Made by a program: the position numbers and the translations under genes. DNA of 64,000 nt from Arbacia lixula (taxonomy: Eukaryota; Echinodermata; Echinoidea; Arbacioida; Arbaciidae): NCBI GenBank assembly GCA_963669155.1, contig OZ022584.1, positions 4,686,224-4,750,223 of the forward strand, written 5' to 3'. The notes under the pieces were generated by a model that saw nothing but the letters and a program-made list of their open reading frames with translations, made no database searches and was not told the DNA's origin. How positions within the stretch are numbered: position 1 is the stretch's first letter; the number at the start of each line of letters is the position of its first letter. Shown here piece by piece: positions 1 to 12,703 of this stretch.

Positions 1-629
1 CCACTTTGAATGTTTTAGCGACCCTGTTTTACCGAGCTGACATTTAGGTGATGTCAACTTGAAAAGAAATTTCTTTTATTTCCCATTTGTCTGTAGACGT
101 TTTGTTTTTGACAAATTCGTTTGCAAACTATAAGGAAGTTAACGGCAAATAATGACAGATCCTAATACTCTGCTTTTGTTTCGAAAAGTATTGAGGAATC
201 ATTAAAAATCGGACATATAAGCTATTTGTATTAATTACAAAATTGACCAATTTCTTCACTTTCCGACAACTTGTGCATTTGGGAGATTCAACCACCCTCA
301 AAATGATATATTAAGCTGTGTGTTATCATTAACGGCGTTTGTGTGTGTTTGCGTGAAGCAGAGATATTTTACTTGAAAAACTTGTTTATTTGTGTTTGCT
401 GATACCTGTTGTGCTCATGGAAGTATTAATGTCATTAACAGAACGGGACAAGCGAAATGAGACTGTACATTTCTTTTGTTCTCTCTAAGAAACCGTTACC
501 ACACAATCATGTTCATGATTGTTCAAACACCTGAACAGCACCTGTTGAGAACACCATAACTTTTCAGCGGCTTGGCACATGGGTTCAAAGAAAGAAAGTT
601 GCTTCCTATCGTTCCATAACACATCCCTG
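1..629 (+). mobile_element. Non-autonomous hAT-type element, cut by window start
   Basis: This stretch matches the inner and right parts of the copy at 32887-33602 almost base for base over several hundred bases. It ends in the same terminal sequence, TTCCATAACACATCCCTG. The left terminus lies outside the window. Related copies at 24790-25514, 25782-26505 and 32887-33602 show CAGGGA...TCCCTG ends and 7-8 bp target duplications, as expected of hAT elements. No transposase is visible. Confidence 0.75.
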
Positions 630-784
630 GTGGATGTTAGAATGGTGTTATTGAAGTTATGCCATCGTGCAAGGCTTTTCAATGAGCCGTTTTCGCAATG
701 TATTTATAACTTTATCGCTAAGACGCTATGATATTCGCCTGTATCTGATTATTCAGTTTAAATTGGTGGGATGCATATTATCTT

Positions 785-1045
785 GTGCTACTCTTCAACT
801 TTCTCGCTATCCGCCACGCCTGTTTCAATCAAGGAAACTGGTCATGTGTTACTTTATGTGCAACTGCTTTGAACCTCCACGCTGATAAGCCGTTGAGCTT
901 GTTCCATATCTTCTTCCACTCTTCTTGTAGAATCGAGAAGATCTTTGTAATTATGAGCTTTAAGCAGTCTCGAACTAAACACCTGAGCTTTCTCTTGCTG
1001 CTCTTGTCTGGTGACATTAACATCAACCCTGGCCCTTGCCAATAA
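785..1045 (+). pseudogene. Small ORF ending in a 2A-like motif, possible LINE 5' remnant
   Basis: The frame closes with a leucine-rich stretch followed by SGDININPGP, Cys-Gln and a stop. The most plausible start is the ATG at 953, giving 30 residues. Canonical 2A ribosome-skipping peptides read D(V/I)ExNPGP and are known at the N-termini of CR1/L2-type LINE proteins and some NLR-type proteins of sea urchins. Here the Glu is replaced by Asn. I see no endonuclease or reverse transcriptase continuing downstream, so this is either an isolated remnant or chance. The DNA lies between a hAT-type element and a pair of direct repeats. Confidence 0.4.
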
Positions 1046-1680
1046 TCCATTTTCGTAATGTATTCACAACCTTCCCCCTTTATACTGCCTTGTAACGCGT
1101 AAATACATTCACCTATATTCATGGTTTCGTGTTTCAATCGATGGAACGCAATCTGAATCTATTGGTTGTTGCTACTCGAACAAACCTCAAACAAGCTTTG
1201 GGGTTACCATTAGAAACGTACTGTTTGAACGACTTGAATAACATTTGATTACATAATGAAAATGGTCTGTTATTGTGGGGATGTGCATACATTACGAAGT
1301 TGATCTATTAAAGAATAAACCCATTATGAATGGACTTTCCTTTTGGTCTATGATGACCCAAGCCTCATCAAACTACCAGACTTTCAGGTGTTTTAAATAA
1401 CCCGCTGTATTTCTTCTTAGGCAATGCCTTTCTCTGAGTAACAAAATAACATCTGTTTTGAGAAATATGCTGGGATTGCATAGCTGATCTTAATGCACAC
1501 ACTGTGATTAAGCCATTTTCGTAATGTATTCACAATTTTCCCCCTTACTGCCTGGTGACGCGTTATTACATTTACATGTATTTCAATACAGGGAACGCAC
1601 TCTGAATCTAATTAGTCTTTGCTACGCGGACAAAACTAGGACAAGCTTTGGGGTTACCATTAGTAACGTTTGTTACATAG
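1043..1680. repeat. Pair of direct repeats of about 170 bp
   Basis: The segment at about 1043-1222 recurs at about 1510-1670. Shared blocks include TTTTCGTAATGTATTCACAA, AACGCACTCTGAATCTA-like text and CAAGCTTTGGGGTTACCATT. The copies are diverged by substitutions and small gaps, so the duplication is old. The roughly 290 bp between them is unrecognised. Nothing else marks them as terminal repeats of a retroelement. Confidence 0.65.
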
Positions 1681-2190
1681 GGCCCATGTGGCTTTATTAT
1701 CTGGGTTCTAGGTGGGACAAACCATGTGGGCCCCATATGGGTTGAACATAGTACATATGGGCCCAGATCCTTTGCTATCTGGGTTATTGAAACCAAGTTG
1801 GCCAAACTCGATCAGTGATAGATAACTCTGAATGAAACAAGAGCCCTTTGTACACAAAGCCAGGCCAATTCGGTTCGAGAATTTTTGAAAAGAGGCAACA
1901 TGGCGCATATTCATTTTTCTTAACTGCTTGCCCTACAAAGCAATGTGTACGCGCCATGTTGCTATTTTGAAACCGAGTTGGCCAAAATCTTTGTAAGAAG
2001 GGCTCTAGACGGGAGCAGAGCCATCTTTGGCCAACCATAGGTAACAACATGGTGAGAGTTGCTTTGTTGGGCAAGCAAATAGCAAAGTAATATGCGCCAT
2101 GTTGTAACCGAATGAAACCGAGTTGGCCAAACTTTGTTTATAGATGTCTCTAGACGGGAGTATAATATTTTTCTGACGGGAGACGAAAAG
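1675..2190. repeat. Degenerate GGGCCCATATG and GAAACCGAGTTGGCCAAA repeats
   Basis: The first part (about 1678-1775) holds several near-palindromic blocks built on CATATGGGCCC and CATGTGGGCCC. The second part (about 1787-2150) repeats GAAACC(A/G)AGTTGGCCAAA at about 1787, 1970 and 2125, with an inverted relative near 1865 and recurring CTAGACGGGAG and GCGCCATGTTG motifs. It looks like the worn remains of a tandem or dispersed repeat. No gene was recognised. Confidence 0.55.
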
Positions 2191-2411
2191 TGCGCCCCCT
2201 TCATTTTAAACAGTCATAACAGTAACATTTCTCATGTTTTCTAGTCTGCATGCATGCATAGACTTAAGTCAGTTACTTTCTCTGATTTGTTTCTGACTGA
2301 TTTGATTTGTCATATTTGTAATATGTATTTTGTGAATGTGCTGGGATCATAGAGCTATATTAAGACACTTAATATGCCGGGATATACTGTACCGATGGAC
2401 ATGTTCCTGGA

Positions 2412-2517
2412 TAGAGAGAGAGAGAGAGATGGGGGGGGGGGGGGGACATACTTCTATAGCGAGAGAGAGAGATAGATAGCTAGAGAGAGATAGAAATAGA
2501 GAGAGAGAGAGAGAGAG

Positions 2518-2555
<38 letters not shown>

Positions 2556-2640
2556 TGTGTGTGTATGTGTGTGTGTGTGTGTATGTGTGTGTGTGTGTCA
2601 CTACACACACACACACACACACGCACACACACACATATTA
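2412..2640. repeat. Compound microsatellite: (GA)n, G-run, (GT)n, (CA)n
   Basis: The stretch contains GA dinucleotides, an uninterrupted run of about 14 G, more GA/GATA, then about 80 bases of GT with scattered A interruptions, and finally CA repeats. Long open frames here are artefacts of low complexity. Confidence 0.95.
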
Positions 2641-5482
2641 TGTTGATTGATTCCTAATGTACATTCAAAACCTCATGGAGTCATGAGTTAGGATGGAACC
2701 AGTTTATGGTGTGGTTGTTGATGTCTAGGTTCTTTGACTGGTTGCAAGTGCATGCTTGCAGTGGAGATGGTGTATATTCATATAAATAATAACTCATGAG
2801 GGGAGAAAAACAATACTGGGAGAACGGGGTAGCCTTTTGGCAGTTCAAATGATTAAAATTGTGTCAATAGTGTATCATATCATATCCTCACAACGATAGA
2901 GCTGGAAACTTACATTAAGCGGAAGTTTATCAATTTATTAGATTTCGAAAAGGATTTAGACTGGGCGACCAAAACCTAGCGATCTATGTGGCTATCCCTC
3001 TCTCAGTGTACCCTTCCCTAACTCTTCTCCCTTTTTAATTCCCCTCTCACACACTATCTGTCTGTCTGTCCCTCTCTCTTACATACACGCACACACACTT
3101 TATACACACGCAAACACACACACGCACATACACGCAAGTACACACATAATTATGTATACATAATTTTTAACGAGGTGGCAGATTTGTTTACACTTTTAAA
3201 GGAAAGTAACTGCATTTAAAAAATGTAAGAGTTCGAGGAACATATTAATTCGCCAGTCACCAAAATCTTCTTCTACTGGCAGACCTTGCCTCTGTAAAAG
3301 ACAACCACAAGGAACCAGCTGTCCAATATCGCTGGGTAAGTAATTATAAATGATGTCATTTTCTACATCATTATGAAATCAGCCTGAGCAATTATCAGAT
3401 TTTCCTCAAAAGAACGTGCTATTAGTGAATAGTCTATGACTGAAAGACAGAAAGACAGAATATATTTTTATTATATCAACACAATATGTACAAATACATG
3501 TATACATTTTCATAGAAAATATTTCATCGTTCATCTGTCTATTATTGCACCAGCGCTCTTGAATCCTTTCTGCTAAGTTACTATTCCAGGTTTGTTCTGA
3601 CGCCAACTCGACTGGCGTAAACGGCGTCGGACATAATGTCGAGAACCGTCTGGTCACATGACCTGCCAGTGCCCTTCCCACCATTGATTCAATCCCCAAG
3701 TGACGTCAGCAATCTATAGTCATCATATAACATGCATGGGTCTGAAAGTCAGACTAATCTCTCCGTGGAATGAGAAGGTGGATAAATCTCATTCGGGTTT
3801 AGTCTGACTCGCAGACCAAGCTCGATGACACAAAAGGCTGTCGGCTTGAGGAGCTTATATCTGGCGGACCCTGAACAAATCATGAGATCATTCCACGAGT
3901 GACCAGACGCATTTCAGTCTATGATTTGACGCAATCCGTGCAATTCTTTCCTTTCCGTAAGAATGTCTCTTCCCAGTATTAACTGTCATGAAATGGATAT
4001 ATCAGTAATTTCGTAATGTATCAATGCCATCAAACAACATACTAGCTTATCAGTTTCAAGTCAATTGTCTTGGTGCAGTGCTATCTATGTAACACGAGTG
4101 ACATCATTTAATTAATTGCTCTGACCTGATTTTTACAGACATTTTGCTGGCTTACTGAAAGTAGAGTCATTTTTGACGAACTCTGGCGTCTTTGGACTAT
4201 TTGGAAGTGACGTATTATATACGGAAAGCTGATGCATTAATACGTGAACTCTGTATGCACAATTAATACATTATTGCACAGGTAACACATGAGAATGCCA
4301 TAAAGAAACAATTATATACCTGACAAGATACAGGTCATGTGCTTTTCTTTCATTTTTCTGTTTTACAGTCCTCAACGAACGAACGGTCATTTTTGGTTCG
4401 TTATTTGTTGCATAAATTGATAGTGAGCGCAAGACAAATGACTGTAAAATCATTTAAATATGATATCCTTTATGTTCCAATGTCTCACGTTAATTATCAA
4501 AATCTGAGGCATAAATTTGAAATTGCTTGAAAATCTTTTCGACACTCGTGTCGACCTTAAATTGATAGATTGATTGATTGATAGATTGGTTGATAGATTG
4601 CGTCACTGATTCGTTGATGCGCTGTTGGTGGGCCTACTGAATATGCTAAATGAGACTCCAAATGACTGATGTAACTATATGATATGCTTTGCATTGGTCA
4701 TGTTGGTGATGACTAGTCAAATAAAGTATTGTTTATATTCGTAATGAAGGCGATGTGGCGTTTAAAAACAGATAGTTCCCCTTTCTGCTGTGGTTTGTAA
4801 CCATGGTAACCGGTTACATTTGAATCGGTCTCCCATTCCCAGATCTGAGAGGAGGAAAACGAAATATATCGCAAATTAGGTTCAGCAAGCTCAATTGTAA
4901 ATATGTTGATATTTCTCAGAGAGGCTTTCTGCCCGAAAATAACAATCGCAATAAAGGTGTAAAATACAATAACTTGTATGCCTACAAAGTAGTAATTGCT
5001 TGTGCTAGCCTTTTACTCATTTTTTAAAATCACAATTGAAGCTAAGGTTAGCCGGGAAGTAGTAACTTTGTATGCATACTGCCCATTTAGTTAGGCATGA
5101 TTGGCATCGTTGATAATGTTACGTATAAAGCAATGAATGTCGATGTGTATTGTTTGTCAGTTGAATAATAAATATTAATCAAATATTAAATTAAATCAGT
5201 GATGAATATTTTTTTGATGAAGATTTCAGAAAAATAAAAAAATGGGAGCATGTTTTTATGTGAATTCTATCATTATAAGGGGGGGGGGTACTGGTATTAC
5301 AGTGACCGTTGATGAAGCTTTAAACATTGTATTGAGAAGTCGCAGTACTGCGGGTGGAAGGGGGGGGGTGGTTAGTGCTTATGTAGAGAGACAACCGTGT
5401 TTGTTCCTGCTTTCCTATTTCCTTTGTTTTATTAGTTACCTTCAATTGAATTTGTATCCAGCTGCGCCCATCACGTGATCAC
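2641..5482. other. No recognised gene
   Basis: About 2.8 kb of AT-rich sequence. It holds CT/CA-rich microsatellite text near 2995-3150, a short inverted motif around 3745-3815 (AGACTAA...TTAGTCT), GATT-type repeats near 4560-4600 and two G-runs near 5280 and 5360. A 97-codon minus-strand frame at 3406-3699 has no motif I recognise. I see nothing supporting a host exon. Confidence 0.6.
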
Positions 5483-6491
5483 CTAACATGAAGACGAGTC
5501 CCCGTCACACCCCTGATCCCCCGCAAACCTCATCCGAAGAATCTCTTCCATTACCTGAAGAAGGGTGGGCCTCTCGTCTTGACCAGTCTTAGAAACAGCG
5601 AGTCCGTAGCTCTGTAAATCTGGGAACTGCATCTCCTCCCCGATGACCTTGAGGAGTCTCCCAAGAGCGAAGACATCGCTGGACGTAGAGCATGGCTCAC
5701 CTGCCAGGACACATTCTGGAGCCATGTGCCCGTAGTCCTCGCCCTCCAGGTAGGCCTTTGTGATCTCGTCATCCACAGGCACTTCCCACGGGTCGGAGAT
5801 GTCACTGGCGCAACCAAAGTCAACCATCTTCCCTCTCCAAAGCCCCGCCTCCTCTTCTCGGACTACCAAGATATTGTCTTCCTTGACGTCGTTATACAGG
5901 AAGCCGCTTGCGTGGATGGCTTGCAGTCCGAGTGCCACATCTCCAATGACGTGGAACCACTCATCCCTAGACAGGCAAGGTCCGGTGTTCTCCAAGCAGT
6001 CGCTGATGGTGTAGCTAGTTCCATCGGTCTCAGACCCCATGAATTCCATGGCCAGACCCGTCCGACAACCAATCACCCTGACTGTACCGTAGAGTGCGGG
6101 GAACCATGGCAGATCACCCAGGGCCTTCTGGATCCTGATCTCATCTCTGAAGAATCCGATGGGGAGGTCCAGGACCTTGAGTGCCACGGGACACTTTGTT
6201 TTGGCATGCCGATGAAGGTAAACGGTACCGGACACACCCGATCCCAGCTCCCGACTTCCGTCCTCATCCCAGCCGATAAGATCAGACATGGACGCTACTG
6301 TCTGAGTGGTCAAGCACGGGAGGTTGTCATTGCTGTGTTGAGGTTGGTTGGCTGTGGCGTAGTCTGTGGTTTCAGACGCTGTTGGTTCACCAACAGACTG
6401 GATGGAGCCAACTACTCCATTCGCACCCTGGCAAGATGGACGTGGGATTGATGCACTCACTTCTCTCTGTTGTGATGTGGGTTGCTTGATC
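5483..6491 (-). CDS. Kinase exon of the repeat-kinase gene, HRD changed to YND
   Basis: This last exon encodes about 336 residues. After about 90 Ser/Thr/Gln-rich linker residues comes a protein kinase fold with a glycine loop (LGSGVSGTVY), a VALK lysine, a catalytic loop YNDVKEDNIL, the metal-binding VDFG and an MAPE motif, with the usual C-lobe spacing. The catalytic Asp, Lys and Asn are present, but HRD reads YND, so His and Arg are lost. The Arg usually contacts an activation-loop phosphate, so its loss suggests activity independent of loop phosphorylation; that is inference. Ser/Thr specificity is suggested by the VKEDN loop. The stop is TAG at 5483-5485. Open frames on the plus strand here are shadows. 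Confidence 0.85.
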
Positions 6492-9400
6492 CTGGTGGAG
6501 GAAAATCGTAAAAGGAGAGAAGTAAATCAGTATTACCACGGTTACGATTTGTTATCGTCAATCTATTATTCATCAAATCATTTCTTCACAATAAATGTTG
6601 TTTTTTCTTGCTTTATTTTGCTACATCTTAAAATAGTATATGTTCATGTTCTCAATCGAGACTTTCTATTCAAAATTATTTCCCAGATGACCTAATGGTA
6701 GCTTGAAGGTCAAGATGGGTCTGTACTGTGCATAATGTCTAAATGTAATTTCTAATGGTGAATCATGTAAATCCATGACACTCACCTAGCAGCCTGCTCA
6801 TCCCTGGCTAAACGCTCCCGATCTCTGGAGACCGACAGATTCAGATGATCTCCTGTTGGAACTTGCTCTGAGACAGGAGGTCCCTCCGTCTCAATCTGTG
6901 CAGACACCCACGATCCCTTCGGCACGGTCTGAGTCGTGAATGAAGACGGGTCTTGGAGGGGTTCTTCACACCAAGGAGGAGTGGCCAGCATAGCCTCGAT
7001 ATCCCTGATGTTGGCCATGATGTTGTCAGATAGGGCCGTCATCAGGTCAAGGTCAAAGGTCGGGGTTGACTTTGGTGACACCATTGACTGTGTCTCATCC
7101 TCGTGGGTATTGATATCGGGAGAGAGAGCCGTCATCGCATCAAAGTCGAAGGTCGGGCTTGACTTTGTTGACACCATTGGCTGTGTCTCATGCTCGTGGG
7201 TCTTGATGTCGGGAGAGATAGTCGCCATCGCATCAAAGTCGAAGGTCGGGGTTGACTTTGGTGACACCATTGGCTGTGTCTCATCCTCGTGGGTCTTGAC
7301 ATCGGGAGAGAGAGCCGTCATCGCATCAAAGTCAAAGGTCGGGCTTGACTTTGGTGACACCATGGGCTGTGTCTCATCCTCGTGGGTCTTGATGTCGGGA
7401 GAGATAGTCGTCATCGCATCAAAGTCGAAGGTCGGGGTTGACTTTGGTGACACCATGGGCTTTGTCTCATCCTCGTGGGTATTGATGTCGGGAGAGAGGG
7501 CCGTCATCGCACCAAAGTCAAAGGTCAGGGTTGACTTTGGTGACGTCATATCCTGTGTCTCACCCTCGTGGGTCTTGATGTTGGGAGAGAGGGTCGTCAT
7601 TGCATCAAAGTCAAAGGTCGGGGTTGACTTTGGTGACACCATGGGCTGTGTTTCATCCTCGTGGGTCTTGATATCGGGAGAGAGAGCCGTCATCGCATCA
7701 AAGTCAAAGGTCGGGGTTGACTTTGGTGACACCATTGGCTGTGTCTCATCCTTGTGGGTCTTGATATCGGGAGAGAGAGCCGTTATTGCATCAACGTCGA
7801 AGGTCAGGGTTGACTTTGGTGACGTCATATCCTGTGTCTCATCCTCGTGGGTCTTGATATCGGGAGAGAGAGCCGTTATTGCATCAACGTCGAAGGTCAG
7901 GGTTGACTTTGGTGACGTCATATCCTGTGTCTCATCCTCGTGGGTTTTGATGTTGGGAGAGAGAGCCGTCATCGCATCAAAGTCAAAGGTCGGGGTTGAC
8001 TTTGGTGACACCATTGGCTGTGTCTCATCCTCGTGGGTCTTGATATCGGGAGAGAGAGCCGTTATTGCATCAACGTCGAAGGTCAGGGTTGACTTTGGTG
8101 ACGTCATATCCTGTGTCTTATCCTCGTGGGTCTTGATATCGGGAGAGAGAGCCGTCATCGCATCAAAGTCAAAGGTCGGGGTTGACTTTGGTGACACCAT
8201 TGGCTGTGTCTCATCCTCGTGGGTCTTGATATCGGGAGAGAGAGCCGTTATTGCATCAACGTCGAAGTTTGGGGTTGACTTTGGTGACACCATTGGATAT
8301 GTCTCATCCTCGCGGGCCTTAATATCGGGAGAGAGGGCCGTCATCGCATCAAAGTCGAAGTTTGGGGTTGACTTTGGTGACACCATTGGATATGTCTCAT
8401 CCTCGCGGGTCTTAATATCGGGAGAGAGAGCCGTCATCGCATCAAAGTCAAAGGTCAGGGTTGACTTTGGTGACGTCATATCCTGTGTCTTATCCTCGTG
8501 GGTCTTGACATCGGGAGAGAGAGCCGTCATCGCATCAAAGTCGAAGTTTGGGGTTGACTTTGGTGACACCATGGGCTGTGTTTCATCCTCGTGGGTCTTG
8601 ATATCGGGAAAGAGAGCCGTCATCGCATCAAAGTCAAAGGTCGGGCTTGACTTTGGTGACACCATGGGCTGTGTCTCATCCTCGTGGGTCTTGATGTCGG
8701 GAGAGATAGTCGTCATCGCATCAAAGTCGAAGGTCGGGGTTGACTTTGGTGACACCATGGGCTTTGTCTCATCCTCGTGGGTATTGATGTCGGGAGAGAG
8801 GGCCGTCATCGCACCAAAGTCAAAGGTCAGGGTTGACTTTGGTGACGTCATATCCTGTGTCTCACCCTCGTGGGTCTTGATGTTGGGAGAGAGGGTCGTC
8901 ATTGCATCAAAGTCAAAGGTCGGGGTTGACTTTGGTGACACCATGGGCTGTGTCTCATCCTCGTGGGTCTTGATATCGGGAGAGAGAGCCGTCATCGCAT
9001 CAAAGTCAAAGGTCAGGGTTGACTTTGGTGACGTCATATCCTGTGTCTTATCCTCGTGGGTCTTGATATCGGGAGAGAGAGCCGTTATTGCATCAACGTC
9101 GAAGGTCAGGGTTGACTTTGGTGACGTCATATCCTGTGTCTGTTCCTCGTGGGTCTTGATGTTGAGAGAGAGAGCCGTCATCGCATCAAAGTCAAAGGTC
9201 GGGGTTGACTTTGGTGACACCATTGGCTGTGTCTCAACCTCGCGGGTCTTGATGTTGGGAGAGAGGGCCGTCATCGCATCAAAGTCGAAGTTTGGGGTTG
9301 ACTTTGGTGACACCATTGGATATGTCTCATCCTCGCGGGTCTTAATATCGGGAGAGAGAGCCGTCATCGCATCAAAGTCAAAGGTCAGGGTTGACTTTGG

Positions 9401-12400
9401 TGACGTCATATCCTGTGTCTTATCCTCGTGGGTCTTGACATCGGGAGAGAGAGCCGTCATCGCATCAAAGTCGAAGTTTGGGGTTGACTTTGGTGACACC
9501 ATGGGCTGTGTTTCATCCTCGTGGGTCTTGATATCGGGAAAGAGAGCCGTCATCGCATCAAAGTCAAAGGTCGGGGTTGACTTTGGTGACACCATTGACT
9601 GTGTCTCATCCTCGTGGGTCTTGATATCGGGAGAGAGAGCCGTCATTGCATCAACGTCGAAGGTCAGGGTTGACTTTGGTGACGTCATATCCTGTGTCTC
9701 ATCCTCGTGGGTCTTGATATCGGGAGAGAGAGCCGTTATTGCATCAACGTCGAAGGTCAGGGTTGACTTTGGTGACGTCATATCCTGTGTCTCATCCTCG
9801 TGGGTTTTGATGTTTGGAGAGAGAGCCGTCATCGCATCAAAGTCAAAGGTCGGGGTTGACTTTGGTGACACCATTGGCTGTGTCTCATCCTCGTGGGTCT
9901 TGATATCGGGAGAGAGAGCCGTTATTGCATCAACGTCGAAGGTCAGGGTTGACTTTGGTGACGTCATATCCTGTGTCTCATCCTCGTGGGTCTTGATATC
10001 GGGAGAGAGAGCCGTTATTGCATCAACGTCGAAGGTCAGGGTTGACTTTGGTGACGTCATATCCTGTGTCTGTTCCTCGTGGGTCTTGATGTTGGGAGAG
10101 AGAGCCGTCATCGCATCAAAGTCAAAGGTCGGGGTTGACTTTGGTGACACCATTGGCTGTGTCTCAACCTCGCGGGTCTTGATGTTGGGAGAGAGGGCCG
10201 TCATCGCATCAAAGTCGAAGTTTGGGGTTGACTTTGGTGACACCATTGGATATGTCTCATCCTCGCGGGTCTTAATATCGGGAGAGAGAGCCGTCATCGC
10301 ATCAAAGTCAAAGGTCAGGGTTGACTTTGGTGACGTCATATCCTGTGTCTTATCCTCGTGGGTCTTGACATCGGGAGAGAGAGCCGTCATCGCATCAAAG
10401 TCGAAGTTTGGGGTTGACTTTGGTGACACCATGGGCTGTGTTTCATCCTCGTGGGTCTTGATATCGGGAAAGAGAGCCGTCATCGCATCAAAGTCAAAGG
10501 TCGGGCTTGACTTTGGTGACACCATGGGCTGTGTCTCATCCTCGTGGGTCTTGATGTCGGGAGAGATAGTCGTCATCGCATCAAAGTCGAAGGTCGGGGT
10601 TGACTTTGGTGACACCATGGGCTTTGTCTCATCCTCGTGGGTATTAATGTCGGGAGAGAGGGCCGTCATCGCACCAAAGTCAAAGGTCAGGGTTGACTTT
10701 GGTGACGTCATATCCTGTGTCTCACCCTCGTGGGTCTTGATGTTGGGAGAGAGGGTCGTCATTGCATCAAAGTCAAAGGTCGGGGTTGACTTTGGTGACA
10801 CCATGGGCTGTGTCTCATCCTCGTGGGTCTTGATATCGGGAGAGAGAGCCGTCATCGCATCAAAGTCAAAGGTCAGGGTTGACTTTGGTGACGTCATATC
10901 CTGTGTCTTATCCTCGTGGGTCTTGATATCGGGAGAGAGAGCCGTTATTGCATCAACGTCGAAGGTCAGGGTTGACTTTGGTGACGTCATATCCTGTGTC
11001 TTATCCTCGTGGGTCTTGACATCGGTAGAGATAGTCGTCATCGCATCAAAGTCGAAGGTCGGGGTTGACTTTGGTGACACCATGGGCTGTGTCTCATCCT
11101 CGTGGGTCTTGATGTCGGGAGAGATAGTCGTCATCGCATCAAAGTCAAAGGTCGGGGTTGACTTTGGTGACATCATTGACAGTGTCTCATCCTCGTGGGT
11201 CTTGATGGCCGGAGAGGGAGACAGTATGAGATCAAGGTCAAAGGTCGGGGTTGATTTTGGTAATGTCATATCCTGTGTCTCATCCCTGTGGGCCTTGACT
11301 TTCAGAGAGGGGGGCACCATCAGACCAAGGTCACAGGTCTGAGTTGAGATGGATGACGTCACGGCCTGTGCCTCGCGCTCTTGGCTCTAGGAATTTAAAT
11401 AAGATGACAATGGACAAAATTTAAAAAAGCCACTTATTATCATTACGTTATCTCTTTAATGAAAGTTGAACTTAGGCTTATTTTATAGCTTATTTTATAA
11501 CTCATCTCAACAGTGGTTTGAATTGCTATTTCATTGGTACTTCATTCTATTCCTCCTATATAACGACAAACATTGGGGCTATGACTTTATAATTCATATT
11601 AGTGTAGTTCTGTATTGGTCGGGACATTTATAAATGATTGTACACTTTACACAGTTCTCTTATACTCGTATGTTGCATAAAAAATTAATTTCTCTCACAA
11701 ACTTTCATTTATTGTCACGTTAGCTCACTTATCATGTTCATGTTTTAATGCAAATCTTTATACTTTGCATACCTTAAGCTCTTGCTCTGCCAGTTGCTTC
11801 AATTCCCGCTCCTCCGAGAGGGCTTTCTTGAGCGCGCTGATCTCTCGTCTGGTCTCCCTCCACTCCCCCATCATCTCGGCCACCACGTCCGCTGCGCTGC
11901 TACTAGCCCGCTGGATCCCCATGAAGGCTGCCAGTCCCTGCACATCACACACATAACCAACAGCAGCTTAATACTGACTACCGGTCGCCAGGAATATTGG
12001 CATATTCAATTATTTCATTTATTTAAAACAATGTATTTCATGCGCCCTATGCTGGTAATATTAGCATCAAACGCAATATACAGTATAGAAACAATTACAA
12101 TAACTCATTCCTTAACATTAGTTTGTGGGAAGAAACAAAGAATGAATGTGTACTATCGGTGGGGCTATCCCACTTTGTTAAAAGCCAATATGAACAGAGA
12201 GTGATCCAAGCTTAGCTACGTACTATAGGTTGGGCTAAGAAGGGGTGGGGGGGGGGGGGGCGGGGGAGAGGGAGGGGGGAAGGGGGGGGCTTTCTTACGT
12301 GGAGTGTCTCCTCTGATGACTGGTTCTTCTCCTGCTCCTTGAGGAGAGCTGTCTCCAGGTGATGCAAACGGTCTCGGGATGCCTTCCATTCTCCTTGGAT

Positions 12401-12660
12401 ACCGGAGAGCATCTCAGACTCGTCACGCCCACCTCCTCCGTTGCCAAGGGAGTCTGCCAAGGTCTGTATGGAGAACGACATTTCTTTGCATAACTTATCT
12501 TGTCTTATCTTACTTGTGATGTATGTATGGCAAACATGGTAAAAGTGAAGCACTTATCATGTTTCAGGCAAGAATTTAAAGGGTAAATATATTGAAAGTG
12601 CTCGGACAGAGGAGAGGGGGCGGGTAAAGGGAGAAAAATAGAGAGAAATGTAAAGAGAAC

Positions 12661-12703
<43 letters not shown>

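Noticed and set aside
1043-1680. Direct repeats as LTRs of a retroelement
   Set aside because: They are short and diverged, with no TG..CA ends, primer site or coding sequence between them.
3406-3699. Minus-strand frame of 97 codons as an exon
   Set aside because: It has no recognisable motif, no convincing splice partner and an AT-rich tail.
6930-11340. Regular 93-bp repeats as a CRISPR-like array
   Set aside because: There are no unique spacers, the units are contiguous and coding, and the genome is eukaryotic.
6936-11342. Plus-strand frame of 1,468 codons across the repeat exon
   Set aside because: It mirrors the minus-strand coding repeat. The minus strand has matching splice sites, phases and a kinase exon; the plus strand has none.
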